64,000 nt of DNA from Deltaproteobacteria bacterium HGW-Deltaproteobacteria-6 (GTDB taxonomy: Bacteria > Desulfobacterota > Syntrophia > Syntrophales > Smithellaceae), in assembly GCA_002840435.1 (NCBI GenBank), contig PHAT01000006.1:124001-188000 (forward strand). Reading direction: 5' to 3'. The position numbers and the translations under genes were made by a program. How positions within the stretch are numbered: the first letter of the stretch is position 1; each line of letters begins with the position of its first letter. Below the pieces are notes generated by a model. It did not search any database, was not told the DNA's origin, and saw nothing but the letters and a program-made list of their open reading frames with translations. Below, piece after piece: positions 18,381-27,082 of this stretch.

Positions 18381-19073
18381 ATGGAAAATAAGATAAGCTT
18401 TGCCGACATCCTGGCGTCAACCCTGCACGACACAAAAAATTCCCTGGGCATTTTATTTAACAATCTGGAAGACATCATTGCCAGTTGCCGCGAACAGAAC
18501 TGTGAGCGATATACTGAATTCTACATGCTGCAATACGAAATTAAACGTTTAAACAACAGTCTGATCCGGCTGCTTTCGCTTTACAAAGCCGAAAAATCAC
18601 AGCTTGTCGCCAACATGGATTACCACGCCATCGGTGAATTCCTGGAAGATGTCGCCGTTGCCCATGAAATTCTTCTGGACTCCCGCGGGATCAAGCTTTT
18701 CACGGAATGTGAAGACGGTCTTTTCCGGGCATTCGACCGCAATCTGGTCGAGGGCGTACTGGACAACATTATCAATAATGCTTTCCGCTATGCGCAAAGC
18801 ACGGTTAAAATAAAAGCATCGACGGACAACGGCTATCTGGTTATCCAGATTGAAGATGACGGCGGAGGCTATCCGTCAACCATGCTGATCAACGAAAACA
18901 AACACCCCGAGTTTAAGCATGAAATCGATTTCAAAACCGGCAGCACCGGACTGGGCCTGTATTTTTCCATGATGGTTGCCGCCATGCACGTCAATCAGAA
19001 CAAAAAAGGTTTTATTTCCATCGTTAACGGCGGCAGCATGGGCGGCGGCGTATTTTCCATTTACCTGCCGTAA
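18381..19073 (+). CDS. Small soluble histidine kinase
   Basis: 230 residues without a transmembrane or sensor domain. H16 in STLHDTKNSLGI is the likely phosphorylated His of a dimerisation domain. The HATPase domain shows the N-box LDNIINNAFRYA, the G1 box IEDDGGGYP and the G2 box STGLGLYFSMMVA. It is encoded 2 bases after the receiver-TPR gene, its probable partner. With no sensor of its own, the TPR proteins on either side may deliver the signal. Confidence 0.9.
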   Translation: MENKISFADILASTLHDTKNSLGILFNNLEDIIASCREQNCERYTEFYMLQYEIKRLNNSLIRLLSLYKAEKSQLVANMDYHAIGEFLEDVAVAHEILLDSRGIKLFTECEDGLFRAFDRNLVEGVLDNIINNAFRYAQSTVKIKASTDNGYLVIQIEDDGGGYPSTMLINENKHPEFKHEIDFKTGSTGLGLYFSMMVAAMHVNQNKKGFISIVNGGSMGGGVFSIYLP

Positions 19074-19090
19074 CCGGGGAGAGGAAACAC

Positions 19091-20086
19091 ATGGCTTCCA
19101 AAATTTCCAACATCACTGAACTTTTCCATCGATTCCATCAATGCGAGATGCAGCTCAAACAGAGCAAAATTGCCGCCTGCCTCATCGGATTTAAAGAAGT
19201 CATAGAAAAAACAACGGCCATTCCTAAAACCGAAAAAGAAAAGAACGAACTGCATCAAAGCATTGAACTCTTCCTGAGAAACCTTTCGGCGCACAAGAAA
19301 TTCCAGGAAATTTTCGGCATGGTGTCGTTTGGCGATACCGACCTGGAAACCAACCTGGAATTTATCAAGAGCATGATCGTCGCCCAGGAAGAAGATATTG
19401 TTGAACGCATTAAAAAAGATGAAGAGGCCGCCGAAACACAGAGACTGGAAATCGACCGGGAGAAACAGAGGCAGCAGGACCAGCAGCGCAAAAAAATCGT
19501 GCAGGCCATAGCGTTTATCGATCAGGAAAAACTGCCGCAGGCGATGGAGATCATCGGCGAAAGCGAAGATATCCGGGAAGCCGTCGTGCTCCACTATAAC
19601 GATATCGGCATGCAGTGCCGCACGGACAAATCATTTGAGGAAGCCGTTAAAAACTATGCCAATGCCATCATGCTCTCGCCGGAAGATGAAAACCTGTATT
19701 ACAATATGGGGCGCGCTCATTTTGAGGCGGGAAATGCGGACAAGGCGGAGAAGTTTCTGGGAAACGCCATAAGACTGAATCCGGATTTTAATGAAGGAAA
19801 AGTCTTTTACGATTACCTGCTGCAGCTAAACGCCCCCAAGACCGGACAAGTCAACCATGAAAATAAGTTTTACGGCTTTTTTCAAAAATTTTTGCATTTC
19901 CTGCGAAAACCGGAGGTTAAACCTGTGGCTGAGCCGTCCGCCGCGGAGCCTGACGAGGATGCACGGAAGGATGCTCCATTGAAGCAACCGGATCCTGTCA
20001 AACGCAAGAATCAATTCAACGGTTTTTTTCTGAATATTCTAAAAAAATTTAAAAGCCTGAAGAAGGCACCCGATCATACGGAATGA
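19091..20086 (+). CDS. TPR/coiled-coil protein of the response regulator operon
   Basis: 331 residues. About residues 1-95 are helical, 95-140 form a highly charged coiled coil (DEEAAETQRLEIDREKQRQQ), and 170-245 hold two to three TPR units (YYNMGRAHFEAGNADKAEKFLGNAIRL). The C-terminal tail carries two similar amphipathic motifs, NKFYGFFQKFLHFLRK (about 258) and NQFNGFFLNILKKFK (about 308), separated by an acidic linker. They could bind membrane or a partner. RBS GGGGAGAGG precedes the ATG. It is the third gene of the operon. Function unknown, probably an adaptor. Confidence 0.75.
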   Translation: MASKISNITELFHRFHQCEMQLKQSKIAACLIGFKEVIEKTTAIPKTEKEKNELHQSIELFLRNLSAHKKFQEIFGMVSFGDTDLETNLEFIKSMIVAQEEDIVERIKKDEEAAETQRLEIDREKQRQQDQQRKKIVQAIAFIDQEKLPQAMEIIGESEDIREAVVLHYNDIGMQCRTDKSFEEAVKNYANAIMLSPEDENLYYNMGRAHFEAGNADKAEKFLGNAIRLNPDFNEGKVFYDYLLQLNAPKTGQVNHENKFYGFFQKFLHFLRKPEVKPVAEPSAAEPDEDARKDAPLKQPDPVKRKNQFNGFFLNILKKFKSLKKAPDHTE

Positions 20087-20190
20087 GCGGCAGGAAGGAA
20101 AGACGAGCGACGCTTCACCACCCTGCCCTGATGACCTGATACCCTGAAGGGCACGCGTGCGGGCGGCAAGCGAGATGCGCTTTACGTTTT

Positions 20191-20943
20191 TTAATATGTC
20201 CAGAATTTCTTATTGTGCATTTTCATATCGACAATGCGTTTGAATAAATCGACGGACGACAGGATGTTTTCCTCCAGGAAATATTTCCCGATTAACGGCT
20301 GCACCTGCTTTTGCTTTTCCAGCAGACGCGCTAATTGATACCGCGACAGGCGCCCCAGCCGGAAAGCGCATTCGCCGAATTTTTCGCCATACCTTCTGCA
20401 GCGCAGAATATCCACAATGTCGCCGCCTTCCAGCCAGCCCCAGCTTACAGCAATGGCCCCGACGGACGGCCGCTGCAATCGCTGCCAGACAATCGCTTTA
20501 ATGAGCGTGGAAAGGGAAACATGGCCCGCATAGTAAAGATACTGGCCGAATAAAAGCCTTCTTGACGGCATCCGGCCCGTATAGAGCGGCTCCACTTTAA
20601 CGCTGGACGTTTTTCCGCGGGCAGCCGGACGCATGGGCGGCCGCTTTCGCTCGTAAAGGGTCCCGCCTTCCGTAAGCGAATACTTCCAGGGAGCGGCCAT
20701 GAATTCCTGCAACAGCTGATAGGCCAGACTGATCTCTTTAAAACGGTCCGCCATGAAATCGGCCTGTCCATCCATCACCGCCGCGCGGTCGGGATGCGTC
20801 TCCATCGCTTTCTTGCGATAAGCCGCCTTAACACCGGCCGGTTTCAGATATCGCAGAAACTCGATCGACACGTCGATATCCGTTCCGAAAAGTGATTCAC
20901 AGGCTTTGAATAAATCCTGTCTGGAAACTTCAGCAACCGGCAA
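20191..20943 (-). CDS. J-domain-like protein
   Basis: 250 residues. The N-terminal 85 residues resemble a DnaJ domain with the HPD motif (ETHPDRA, H50-D52) and flanking helices (AAYRKKAM, FKEISLAYQLLQEF). The C-terminal 120 residues are basic and aromatic-rich (LLFGQYLYYAGHVSLSTLIKA, ...GECAFRLGRLSRYQLARLLEKQ), with two related helical units I cannot name. It may recruit a DnaK-type chaperone to a specific client. It follows the GT2 gene on the minus strand and may belong to the same transcript. Confidence 0.75.
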   Translation of the reverse strand: MPVAEVSRQDLFKACESLFGTDIDVSIEFLRYLKPAGVKAAYRKKAMETHPDRAAVMDGQADFMADRFKEISLAYQLLQEFMAAPWKYSLTEGGTLYERKRPPMRPAARGKTSSVKVEPLYTGRMPSRRLLFGQYLYYAGHVSLSTLIKAIVWQRLQRPSVGAIAVSWGWLEGGDIVDILRCRRYGEKFGECAFRLGRLSRYQLARLLEKQKQVQPLIGKYFLEENILSSVDLFKRIVDMKMHNKKFWTY

Positions 20944-21045
20944 TATTTTATCTCCCCTGCTTGCTTATGGCACGGCGACACAACATCCATGCTGGTTTAC
21001 AAGGTACCACATGGCATCCTGTAAATTCAAGCAGCAATTGTAAGC

Positions 21046-21834
21046 TCAATGCCGGGAAAATATCCGGGTGAAAATCAGACGCGTAAATGTTTTGGAGTTG
21101 CGTAAAAAATCGACAAACGGACGGAAGTGGGAAATTCTTGATCCGTCAGGATTGTAAACCACACGCACCGGCTTTTCGATAATCGGAATGCCCTTTCTAT
21201 GGGCCTGCACCAGAATTTCCACTTCGAATTGAAAACGCCGCGCCCGCGTATGGAGACTCAAGGCTTCCGGCAGCGGATAAATTCTCATGCCGCTTTGTGA
21301 ATCCGAAAGCATGGGCCCGCCGGACAGCCGGACCCAGAAATTGGAAAACTTCCGGCCGAAACGGCTGGTCCAGGGAATGTGAGCCCCCAGGGCCGCGGTC
21401 ATGCCCTCGCGCGCTCCAATAACCATAGGACGTTTTTTTGCGGGAATGGCGTTAATCAACTTCAACGCATCTTCAGGATAGTGCTGGCCGTCCGCATCGA
21501 CTGTAATCGCGTAATCGGCCACGCCCGATGCGGCCATAAAACCGGTCAGTATCGACGCACCCTTGCCCTGATTTTTTTCGTGGCGCAGCAAATGGATGTC
21601 TTTGATTTCCGCCAGGCGCTGCGCCGTTCCGTCAGTCGATCCGTCATCCACAACAAAAACAGGATAACCAAACGCCTGCGCCTGTTTAATGACCTGCGCC
21701 ACCGTTGCGGCATGGTTGTAAACCGGAATAATAAAAGCAAAGCGGCCGACATTTCTCGTCGTTCGCATCTCGTGAAGCGTATCTCGTCGTTCGTCGTTCG
21801 TCGCTTGTTTTTCGCTATTTATTTTTTGATTCAT
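21046..21834 (-). CDS. Family 2 glycosyltransferase
   Basis: 262 residues with GT2/GT-A motifs: AFIIPVYNHAATV, VFVVDDGSTDGTA, DADGQHYPEDALK and a D-S-Q-S-G acceptor-loop segment (MLSDSQSGMRIYP). It resembles dolichol-phosphate mannosyltransferase-like enzymes, and GT2 proteins are usual members of aryl polyene clusters. The start at 21834 has a good AGAGGAAA site. The first ~30 residues (ATNDERRDTLHEMRTTRN) are encoded by a run of CGACGAA-type short repeats, so the N-terminus looks like an added repeat. It could glycosylate the polyene or a lipid acceptor. Confidence 0.88.
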   Translation of the reverse strand: MNQKINSEKQATNDERRDTLHEMRTTRNVGRFAFIIPVYNHAATVAQVIKQAQAFGYPVFVVDDGSTDGTAQRLAEIKDIHLLRHEKNQGKGASILTGFMAASGVADYAITVDADGQHYPEDALKLINAIPAKKRPMVIGAREGMTAALGAHIPWTSRFGRKFSNFWVRLSGGPMLSDSQSGMRIYPLPEALSLHTRARRFQFEVEILVQAHRKGIPIIEKPVRVVYNPDGSRISHFRPFVDFLRNSKTFTRLIFTRIFSRH

Positions 21835-21867
21835 TTTCCTCTTTTTTTTCTTTTCTCTAAATTCAGC

Positions 21868-22007
21868 GGCTTCGTAAAATGTTCCAGCTGCAAGGCGCGC
21901 GAGTAATGGGGAGTGAGGCGTATATTCACGCGTGACCTTCAGGTTATACGCCGCAGCGACTCATGCGCAGCGCAACGCCGCAGATGGACATTTTTACGGA
22001 GTCGCCA
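21868..22007. repeat. Palindromic dispersed element (MITE/REP-like)
   Basis: A roughly 140-bp element with imperfect terminal inverted repeats: GGCTTCGTAAAATGTTCCAG at the left, ATGGACATTTTTACGGAGTC at the right. Internal complementary boxes are GGCGTATA and TATACGCC. A diverged relative of its left/middle part (CAAGGCGCGCGA... GGAGTGAGGCGTA ... CGCAGCGAC) occurs at 63421-63473. Its right end supplies the last codons and stop of the kinase-like gene at 21994. It is too short to encode a transposase. Confidence 0.6.
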
Positions 22008-23709
22008 ACGGCAAGAAAGCGACTCCCCACGTCCCCGGCCCCATATGCGCCCCCGAGGTTAAAGAAAGAGGCTGCAAAATGATCTCCGCCTGCGGATAAA
22101 GTTTCCGAACCACTTCCTGAAACCGGGCCACCTCCCCGGCATTGTCCGAATATTCCAGCATGATCAGCGCATGCGATTCGCGGGTCAGCGACGCCGCCAG
22201 TTTTGCGAGCGCCATCTTGATCTGGTCTTTACGGTTTCTCACCACGCCGACTTTTCTGGCGCCTTCCGGCTGAGGGGAAATCACCGGCTTCATTTTCAAC
22301 ATATCGCCAAAGAAAGCGCCCGTCTTGGAAAGCCTGCCGCCCTGGGCGAGATACTGGAGTTTTTCCAGGAAAACATATTCTTCACAGGTTTCCACCGCTT
22401 TTTTCACAAAGGCCAGCGTTTTTTCCATATCGCCGGTTTGCGTCAGATATTTCTGTGTCGCGAGAACTATGGCGCCCAGCCTGCCTGACGCAGCCCCCGT
22501 ATCAATCACCTGAAGTCTGTTTTCCGGATCATGATCCTTCTTCCAATCGAGGGCCACGCTATAGTTGCCTGTAAAGACAGACCCGACACAGAGATAAAGA
22601 ACCTTTTCAAACCGCGCCGTCGCCGCGGCGTAATGCTCGTGCCTTTCAAATACGGAAGCCTGCGACGTGGAAACCCTTGTTCCCGCAAGCATCGTGCGGT
22701 AGAGTTCGTCGGGATGAAAGCAGGTCTCGGGCAGCGACTTTTCGCCGACATTGAGATAACTGTTTAAAAGCGTAAAGCCATACTGCTTCGCATCGTCACG
22801 GGTCAGCGACCCAGCGGCGTCCGTCATGATATGCAGCCCGGACTCGGCGGGTGCATTCAAAAACCGCGTGATTTGCGCGGATAGATTATCATCCTCCCAG
22901 TTCATCACAGAGCCGAATGCGCTCATTTGAGCTTTGATCTTTTCCTTATCGTCCGTATGCAGGTGGATCTTGTAGAGATCGCCTTCGTGAATGATGACGG
23001 CGCTGTCCTGGCCGCCTGCAAGTTTAACCAGCTCGGCGGTCGACGTATCAGCCTTTACCACAAAGTCAACACAGTAACCGGATTCCGAGATCTCATGAAA
23101 CGTGGATGAAATTTTCAGGCGGCCCCGGAAGATATCCGTCACCGGACGAAAATGATCGGCATGGCCCCAAAGCGTCTGGAAAAAACCTTCGAAAAAAATA
23201 TACATACCCAGGGCGCCCGCGTCCACGACGCCTGCCTCTTTTAATTTCGGCAATATGTTCCCGGTTTCGTGCACGGCCTGCGCCAAATGCGACATAATCC
23301 GATCCGCACAGGCTGGATCGGAGGCAAAATCCTGCCGGCCGAGGATGTCTTCGAGCGCGTTAAAGACGGAGAGCATGGTGCCGAGCCTCGGATCACCGAC
23401 GGCCTTCCAGGCTCTGGCATTTCCCTCCTGCACCGCCGTCTTCAGCTGAGGAACCCCCTCCATGGCGTAAAAAGCCGAAAAGAACTGTGACGCGATGTTG
23501 CCGGAATTGCCCCGCGCGGCCATCAGCAGTTGGCGGACGACTTTATCTTTTTCGCCGCCTGCAAAACGAAGCGGCGACAGGCTGATGGAGAGATTCCGGC
23601 CCGTATCGCCGTCGGCCACGGGATACACATTAATCGCGTCGAGCAAATCCGCCCATGCCATGACGCGCTCCACGCCGGCTACAAATGATTTTTGAAGAAG
23701 ATCATCCAT
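21994..23709 (-). CDS. DAK2-DegV fusion, fatty acid kinase FakA-FakB type
   Basis: 571 residues. The N-terminal 190 residues are a DhaL/DAK2 ATP-binding domain (NVYPVADGDTGRNL with D33/D35; RGNSGNIASQFF; VDAGALGMYIFFEGF). Residues 200-275 match the FakA middle domain (SGYCVDFVVKA...IHLHTDDKEKI). Residues 285-571 are a DegV/FakB lipid-binding domain (MTDAAGSLTRDDAKQYG, STSQASVFE, LCVGSVFTGNYSVA, SGAHMGPGTWGVAF). In Firmicutes FakA phosphorylates fatty acids bound to FakB. Here both parts are one chain inside a polyketide/lipid locus, directly after the thioesterase gene. It probably phosphorylates a released acyl chain (inference). The stop lies within a palindromic repeat. Confidence 0.85.
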   Translation of the reverse strand: MDDLLQKSFVAGVERVMAWADLLDAINVYPVADGDTGRNLSISLSPLRFAGGEKDKVVRQLLMAARGNSGNIASQFFSAFYAMEGVPQLKTAVQEGNARAWKAVGDPRLGTMLSVFNALEDILGRQDFASDPACADRIMSHLAQAVHETGNILPKLKEAGVVDAGALGMYIFFEGFFQTLWGHADHFRPVTDIFRGRLKISSTFHEISESGYCVDFVVKADTSTAELVKLAGGQDSAVIIHEGDLYKIHLHTDDKEKIKAQMSAFGSVMNWEDDNLSAQITRFLNAPAESGLHIMTDAAGSLTRDDAKQYGFTLLNSYLNVGEKSLPETCFHPDELYRTMLAGTRVSTSQASVFERHEHYAAATARFEKVLYLCVGSVFTGNYSVALDWKKDHDPENRLQVIDTGAASGRLGAIVLATQKYLTQTGDMEKTLAFVKKAVETCEEYVFLEKLQYLAQGGRLSKTGAFFGDMLKMKPVISPQPEGARKVGVVRNRKDQIKMALAKLAASLTRESHALIMLEYSDNAGEVARFQEVVRKLYPQAEIILQPLSLTSGAHMGPGTWGVAFLPLATP

Positions 23710-23711
23710 GG

Positions 23712-24128
23712 TTAATATCCCAGGAGATTGCGAATGTCCCGGGGAATGGAAAACAGGGTTTCCATTTCCGGCGTTTTCACCGCAACCTGTTCCGTGCGTC
23801 CGCGGGCGCAGACACTGCCGTCCTGAGTCTTGCGGATTTCAAAATCCACAACCAGTTTGATATTGGCGTCAACCAGCGTTGCTTTACAGATCACGCAGTC
23901 GCGGTGCTTGAGCGGGAAAATATGCTTGGTTGCCGTCCGGATGATCGGAAAAATGATTTTCTCCCGTTCATAATAGGAGTAGAGATCGACGCCGTAGTGC
24001 AAAAAAAGCTCCGCGCGGGCCAGCTCAAAATAGTTTAGATAATTGCCGTGCCAGACGATCTGCATGGGATCAAGATCAAAAAACGGCACGCTGATTTTCA
24101 CTTCGAAACTTTTTTTATCGGCGCTCAT
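23712..24128 (-). CDS. Hotdog acyl thioesterase (YbgC/4HBT type)
   Basis: 138 residues with the 4-hydroxybenzoyl-CoA thioesterase-type motif VPFFDLDPMQIVWHGNYLNYFELAR, including the Asp seen in active members. The ATG overlaps the stop of the ammonia-lyase gene by four bases (ATGA), so translation is coupled. Such thioesterases occur regularly in aryl polyene clusters, where they may edit or release acyl-ACP/CoA intermediates. It ends 2 bases before the kinase-like gene, in the same operon. Confidence 0.9.
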   Translation of the reverse strand: MSADKKSFEVKISVPFFDLDPMQIVWHGNYLNYFELARAELFLHYGVDLYSYYEREKIIFPIIRTATKHIFPLKHRDCVICKATLVDANIKLVVDFEIRKTQDGSVCARGRTEQVAVKTPEMETLFSIPRDIRNLLGY

Positions 24129-25678
24129 GACTTTCCCCTGAAAAAATCAGTGTAACGAATAACCAGGCACATTCTTTCAATATCTTCATCAAGCGGCCGG
24201 TCTTCCGTCACCGGGTCGCTTACCCGCCGGATATTTTGCAGCGTTTTGGCAAGAAGCGGCCGGACCTGGACGTTTTGCCGGATATCGCACGCCTGCGCCG
24301 CCGCCAGCAGATGAATGGAAACCACCCGCTCCGTCAGCGTGCAGACCCTTTCGGCATCCCGGGCCGCAATCGTGCCCATACTGACCTTATCCTGATTATG
24401 GGACTCGGTCGAACGCGAAAAAGACGCGGCGGGCATCGTGGCCTTCAGCGCTTCGGCGGTCAGCGCCGATGACGAAATCGACATGGCCTTGAAACCATGA
24501 TGCAGCCCCTGCCCGTTGCCGTTTTGGAAAACCAGATCGCCCGGCAGTCCCCGGTTGAGATTCGGATTGACCAGCAGCATGATCTGACGGTCGCACATAT
24601 CCGCCGCCGAAGCCAGCGCGGCCTTGAGTCCGTCCATGGCAAAAGCGATATGGCCGCCGTAAAAGTTGCCGCCCATCAGCACCTCTCCCGTGGCGGGATC
24701 AAATATCGGATTATCGTTGGACGAGTTGGCTTCGATCTCCACCCATTTTTTTATCCAGGTCAGCGCATCAGCCAGCACACCCAGCACCTGCGGGGCGCAG
24801 CGCAGCGAGTAAGGGTCCTGCAGGGTTTCCAGCGCGTCGTCTTCCAACCGGCGCGCGGACACGCGGGCAGTAAGCAATTGGGATATTTTCCCGGCGACAT
24901 GGGTTTGGCCGGGAAACGGCTTGGCACCGGAAATCACCGGATGATAATGATGGGCGTTGCCTTTCATCGCATGAACACTGAGCGCTGTGGCAACAATTGC
25001 GGCATCCAGAATTCTTTCGGCTCTCCCCACGTCCATGACGGCGATCCCCGTCATGGTTGTTGTGCCGTTCACCATCGACAGCGGTTCTTTCGGCAGATAC
25101 CGGTAAGGTTTCAATCCGGCTTTTTTCAGAGCCTTGGCGGCAGGCATGATGTCATCCCGATAGAACACATCGCGTTCACCCATGAGCGCCGCCCCGATAT
25201 AGGACATGGGCGTCAGATCGCCGGACGCGCCGACGGACCCTTCACAAGGCACCACGGGCGTAATACCCTCGTTTAAAAAATCCGCCATTTGTTTGAGCAA
25301 GCCGATCGACACGCCGGAGTAGCCGCGCGAAAGACAGATGATGCGGGTCAGCATGGCGGCGCGTGTTTCGGGAATGCCTATCGGATCACCGGTGCCGCAG
25401 CCATGAAAGCGGAAAATATTGAAGCCGTTTTTCATGGCGGTTTTCATGTTGATCCGGTTGCCGCAGGATTTGCCATAACCCGTGTTGACACCGTAAACCG
25501 CAACGCCTTTCTGCATCGCGTCCATCAATGCTTTTTGCGTCTTCCCCATCCGCTTCACAAAAGCCGCAGCAGTGCTGATCACCACGGGCACGCCGTCTTC
25601 GGCCACCGCCAGAATATCTTCAAAACTGACATGACCGCCGTCGATGACCACGGCGGCCTTGTTGCCAATTTTCTTCAT
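24125..25678 (-). CDS. Aromatic amino acid ammonia-lyase (HAL/PAL family)
   Basis: About 517 residues from the ATG at 25678; an upstream in-frame ATG at 25810 would overlap the radical SAM gene by about 100 bases and is unlikely. The MIO prosthetic group forms from A151-S152-G153 in GSVGASGDLTPMSYIG. Other conserved blocks are VYGVNTGYGK, ANSSNDNPIF, GGNFYGGHIAF and STESHNQDKVSMG. The substrate-selectivity dyad appears to be F91-H92 (RFHGCGTG); histidases have Ser-His, tyrosine ammonia-lyases His-Leu, and PALs Phe-Leu. An aromatic rather than histidine substrate is suggested. Together with KS/ACP genes it likely supplies the cinnamate- or coumarate-type starter. Confidence 0.88.
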   Translation of the reverse strand: MKKIGNKAAVVIDGGHVSFEDILAVAEDGVPVVISTAAAFVKRMGKTQKALMDAMQKGVAVYGVNTGYGKSCGNRINMKTAMKNGFNIFRFHGCGTGDPIGIPETRAAMLTRIICLSRGYSGVSIGLLKQMADFLNEGITPVVPCEGSVGASGDLTPMSYIGAALMGERDVFYRDDIMPAAKALKKAGLKPYRYLPKEPLSMVNGTTTMTGIAVMDVGRAERILDAAIVATALSVHAMKGNAHHYHPVISGAKPFPGQTHVAGKISQLLTARVSARRLEDDALETLQDPYSLRCAPQVLGVLADALTWIKKWVEIEANSSNDNPIFDPATGEVLMGGNFYGGHIAFAMDGLKAALASAADMCDRQIMLLVNPNLNRGLPGDLVFQNGNGQGLHHGFKAMSISSSALTAEALKATMPAASFSRSTESHNQDKVSMGTIAARDAERVCTLTERVVSIHLLAAAQACDIRQNVQVRPLLAKTLQNIRRVSDPVTEDRPLDEDIERMCLVIRYTDFFRGKS

Positions 25679-25703
25679 CGGTTCAAATTCTCCTTTCACC
25701 CAA

Positions 25704-26939
25704 TCATCTCTGCGGACGGACACGCTGTCGATAGGTCCCGTCCTGCTTTTCCTTTTCGACCACTCTTTTGAGCATTTTAAACATTTTGTAGGTCTGCGGC
25801 TCTTCTTCATAAAACGTGTCCCAGGCGTAATAATACATTTGCTGAAGCGCCTCAGGCGTCATCAGCTTCGGCTGAAACACCACTTTGCCGCAGGTGTAAC
25901 GGTTCCAGTCGTATGAAGCAATTCTGCCTTCGCGATGCAGATCGTCAAAGGTCCGGGTGTGCGGAAAAGGCGTCAGCACCGTAAACTCCGCCATATCCAG
26001 TTCGATTTCCAGCAGAAAATCCACCAGTCGCTTGATATAATCCTCCGTATGATAATCCAGCCCCAGCAAAATACTGCCTTCCACGCCGATGCCGTAATCG
26101 TGATAGCGTTTGACGCGCTCGCGGATAAAATCGGATGAATCAAAAATCGCCTGATACACAAACCAGGCGCCAGCCTGAGCCGCCAGATCCAGGACTTTAT
26201 CGTCGTTTTCAATCGGATGGCAGCACCATTTCTTTTTCAGCGGAATCATTTCCTTGAACAGGCCCATCTCCCAGTCTTTATCCTGCGCCAGGGAATTATC
26301 GACAATGAACAGGCGGTTGTTATTAATGCCGGCCATTTCTTCGACAACTTTGTCGTAAGGCCGCGGACGAAAACTCCGGCCGCCTAAAAAGTTGACGCAG
26401 CACGGATAACAATTAAAGCGGCAGCCGCGGGAGGCGTGCACCAGATCGACCATTTGCACGCCCTTGTAGTTATACATCCCGCGGTTCAAAATACCGCGCC
26501 GGGCCGTTCCGACGCTTTCAATCGGCTGAAAATTCTGCATATAATTATAAACCTTTTGCAGCCGGCCCGCCTCGAAATCGGCAAAGACCTGTTCCATCCA
26601 GCCTTCCGCCTCTCCCAGAAAAACAGCATCCGCATGCTGTTCACTTTCCTCGGCGTGCAGCATCGTGGCGATCCCGCCGCAGATAACCTTCACACCGCGG
26701 GCGCGAAACGCGTCGGCGATTTCCCAGCCCCGTTTGACCTGTGCGGTCAGCATCATCGAGATGCCGACAAAATCGACGGCTGCGTCAAAATCAACCGGTT
26801 CAACGTTTTCATCGATAAATTTTACATCCACATCCTCAGGGAGGCAGGCCGCCATCACGACCGGTCCGTGCGGCGGCAGGGTGAAGCTCGTCTGGCGATC
26901 GAGTTTTTCCCATTTCGGATAAATTAACAGAAAATGCAT
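25704..26939 (-). CDS. B12-binding radical SAM protein of the polyene operon
   Basis: 411 residues. The N-terminal cobalamin-binding-like domain (MHFLLIYPKW, VDFVGISMMLTAQ, VICGGIATML) precedes a radical SAM core with ASRGCRFNCYPCC (C173, C177, C180). Later blocks are GSILLGLDYHTEDY and FTVLTPFPHTRTFDDL. It lies between an AMP ligase and the ammonia-lyase on the same strand, so it is very probably part of the biosynthetic operon. Aryl polyene clusters do not usually contain such an enzyme. It could methylate, cyclise or rearrange the chain (inference). An AGAGGACC site precedes the ATG. Confidence 0.88.
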   Translation of the reverse strand: MHFLLIYPKWEKLDRQTSFTLPPHGPVVMAACLPEDVDVKFIDENVEPVDFDAAVDFVGISMMLTAQVKRGWEIADAFRARGVKVICGGIATMLHAEESEQHADAVFLGEAEGWMEQVFADFEAGRLQKVYNYMQNFQPIESVGTARRGILNRGMYNYKGVQMVDLVHASRGCRFNCYPCCVNFLGGRSFRPRPYDKVVEEMAGINNNRLFIVDNSLAQDKDWEMGLFKEMIPLKKKWCCHPIENDDKVLDLAAQAGAWFVYQAIFDSSDFIRERVKRYHDYGIGVEGSILLGLDYHTEDYIKRLVDFLLEIELDMAEFTVLTPFPHTRTFDDLHREGRIASYDWNRYTCGKVVFQPKLMTPEALQQMYYYAWDTFYEEEPQTYKMFKMLKRVVEKEKQDGTYRQRVRPQR

Positions 26940-27082
26940 AGGTCCTCTTTGTTTTCAGTCTATTCCCGGGTAACGGCCCGGGCAATGATCCGTTTCAGAT
27001 TTCATTCGACCCGGCTGAAAGACGCGTGATCCGGGTGACGCGCCGGCCATTGAGACGTCAGCGAAAACGGCACTGACCGGTT

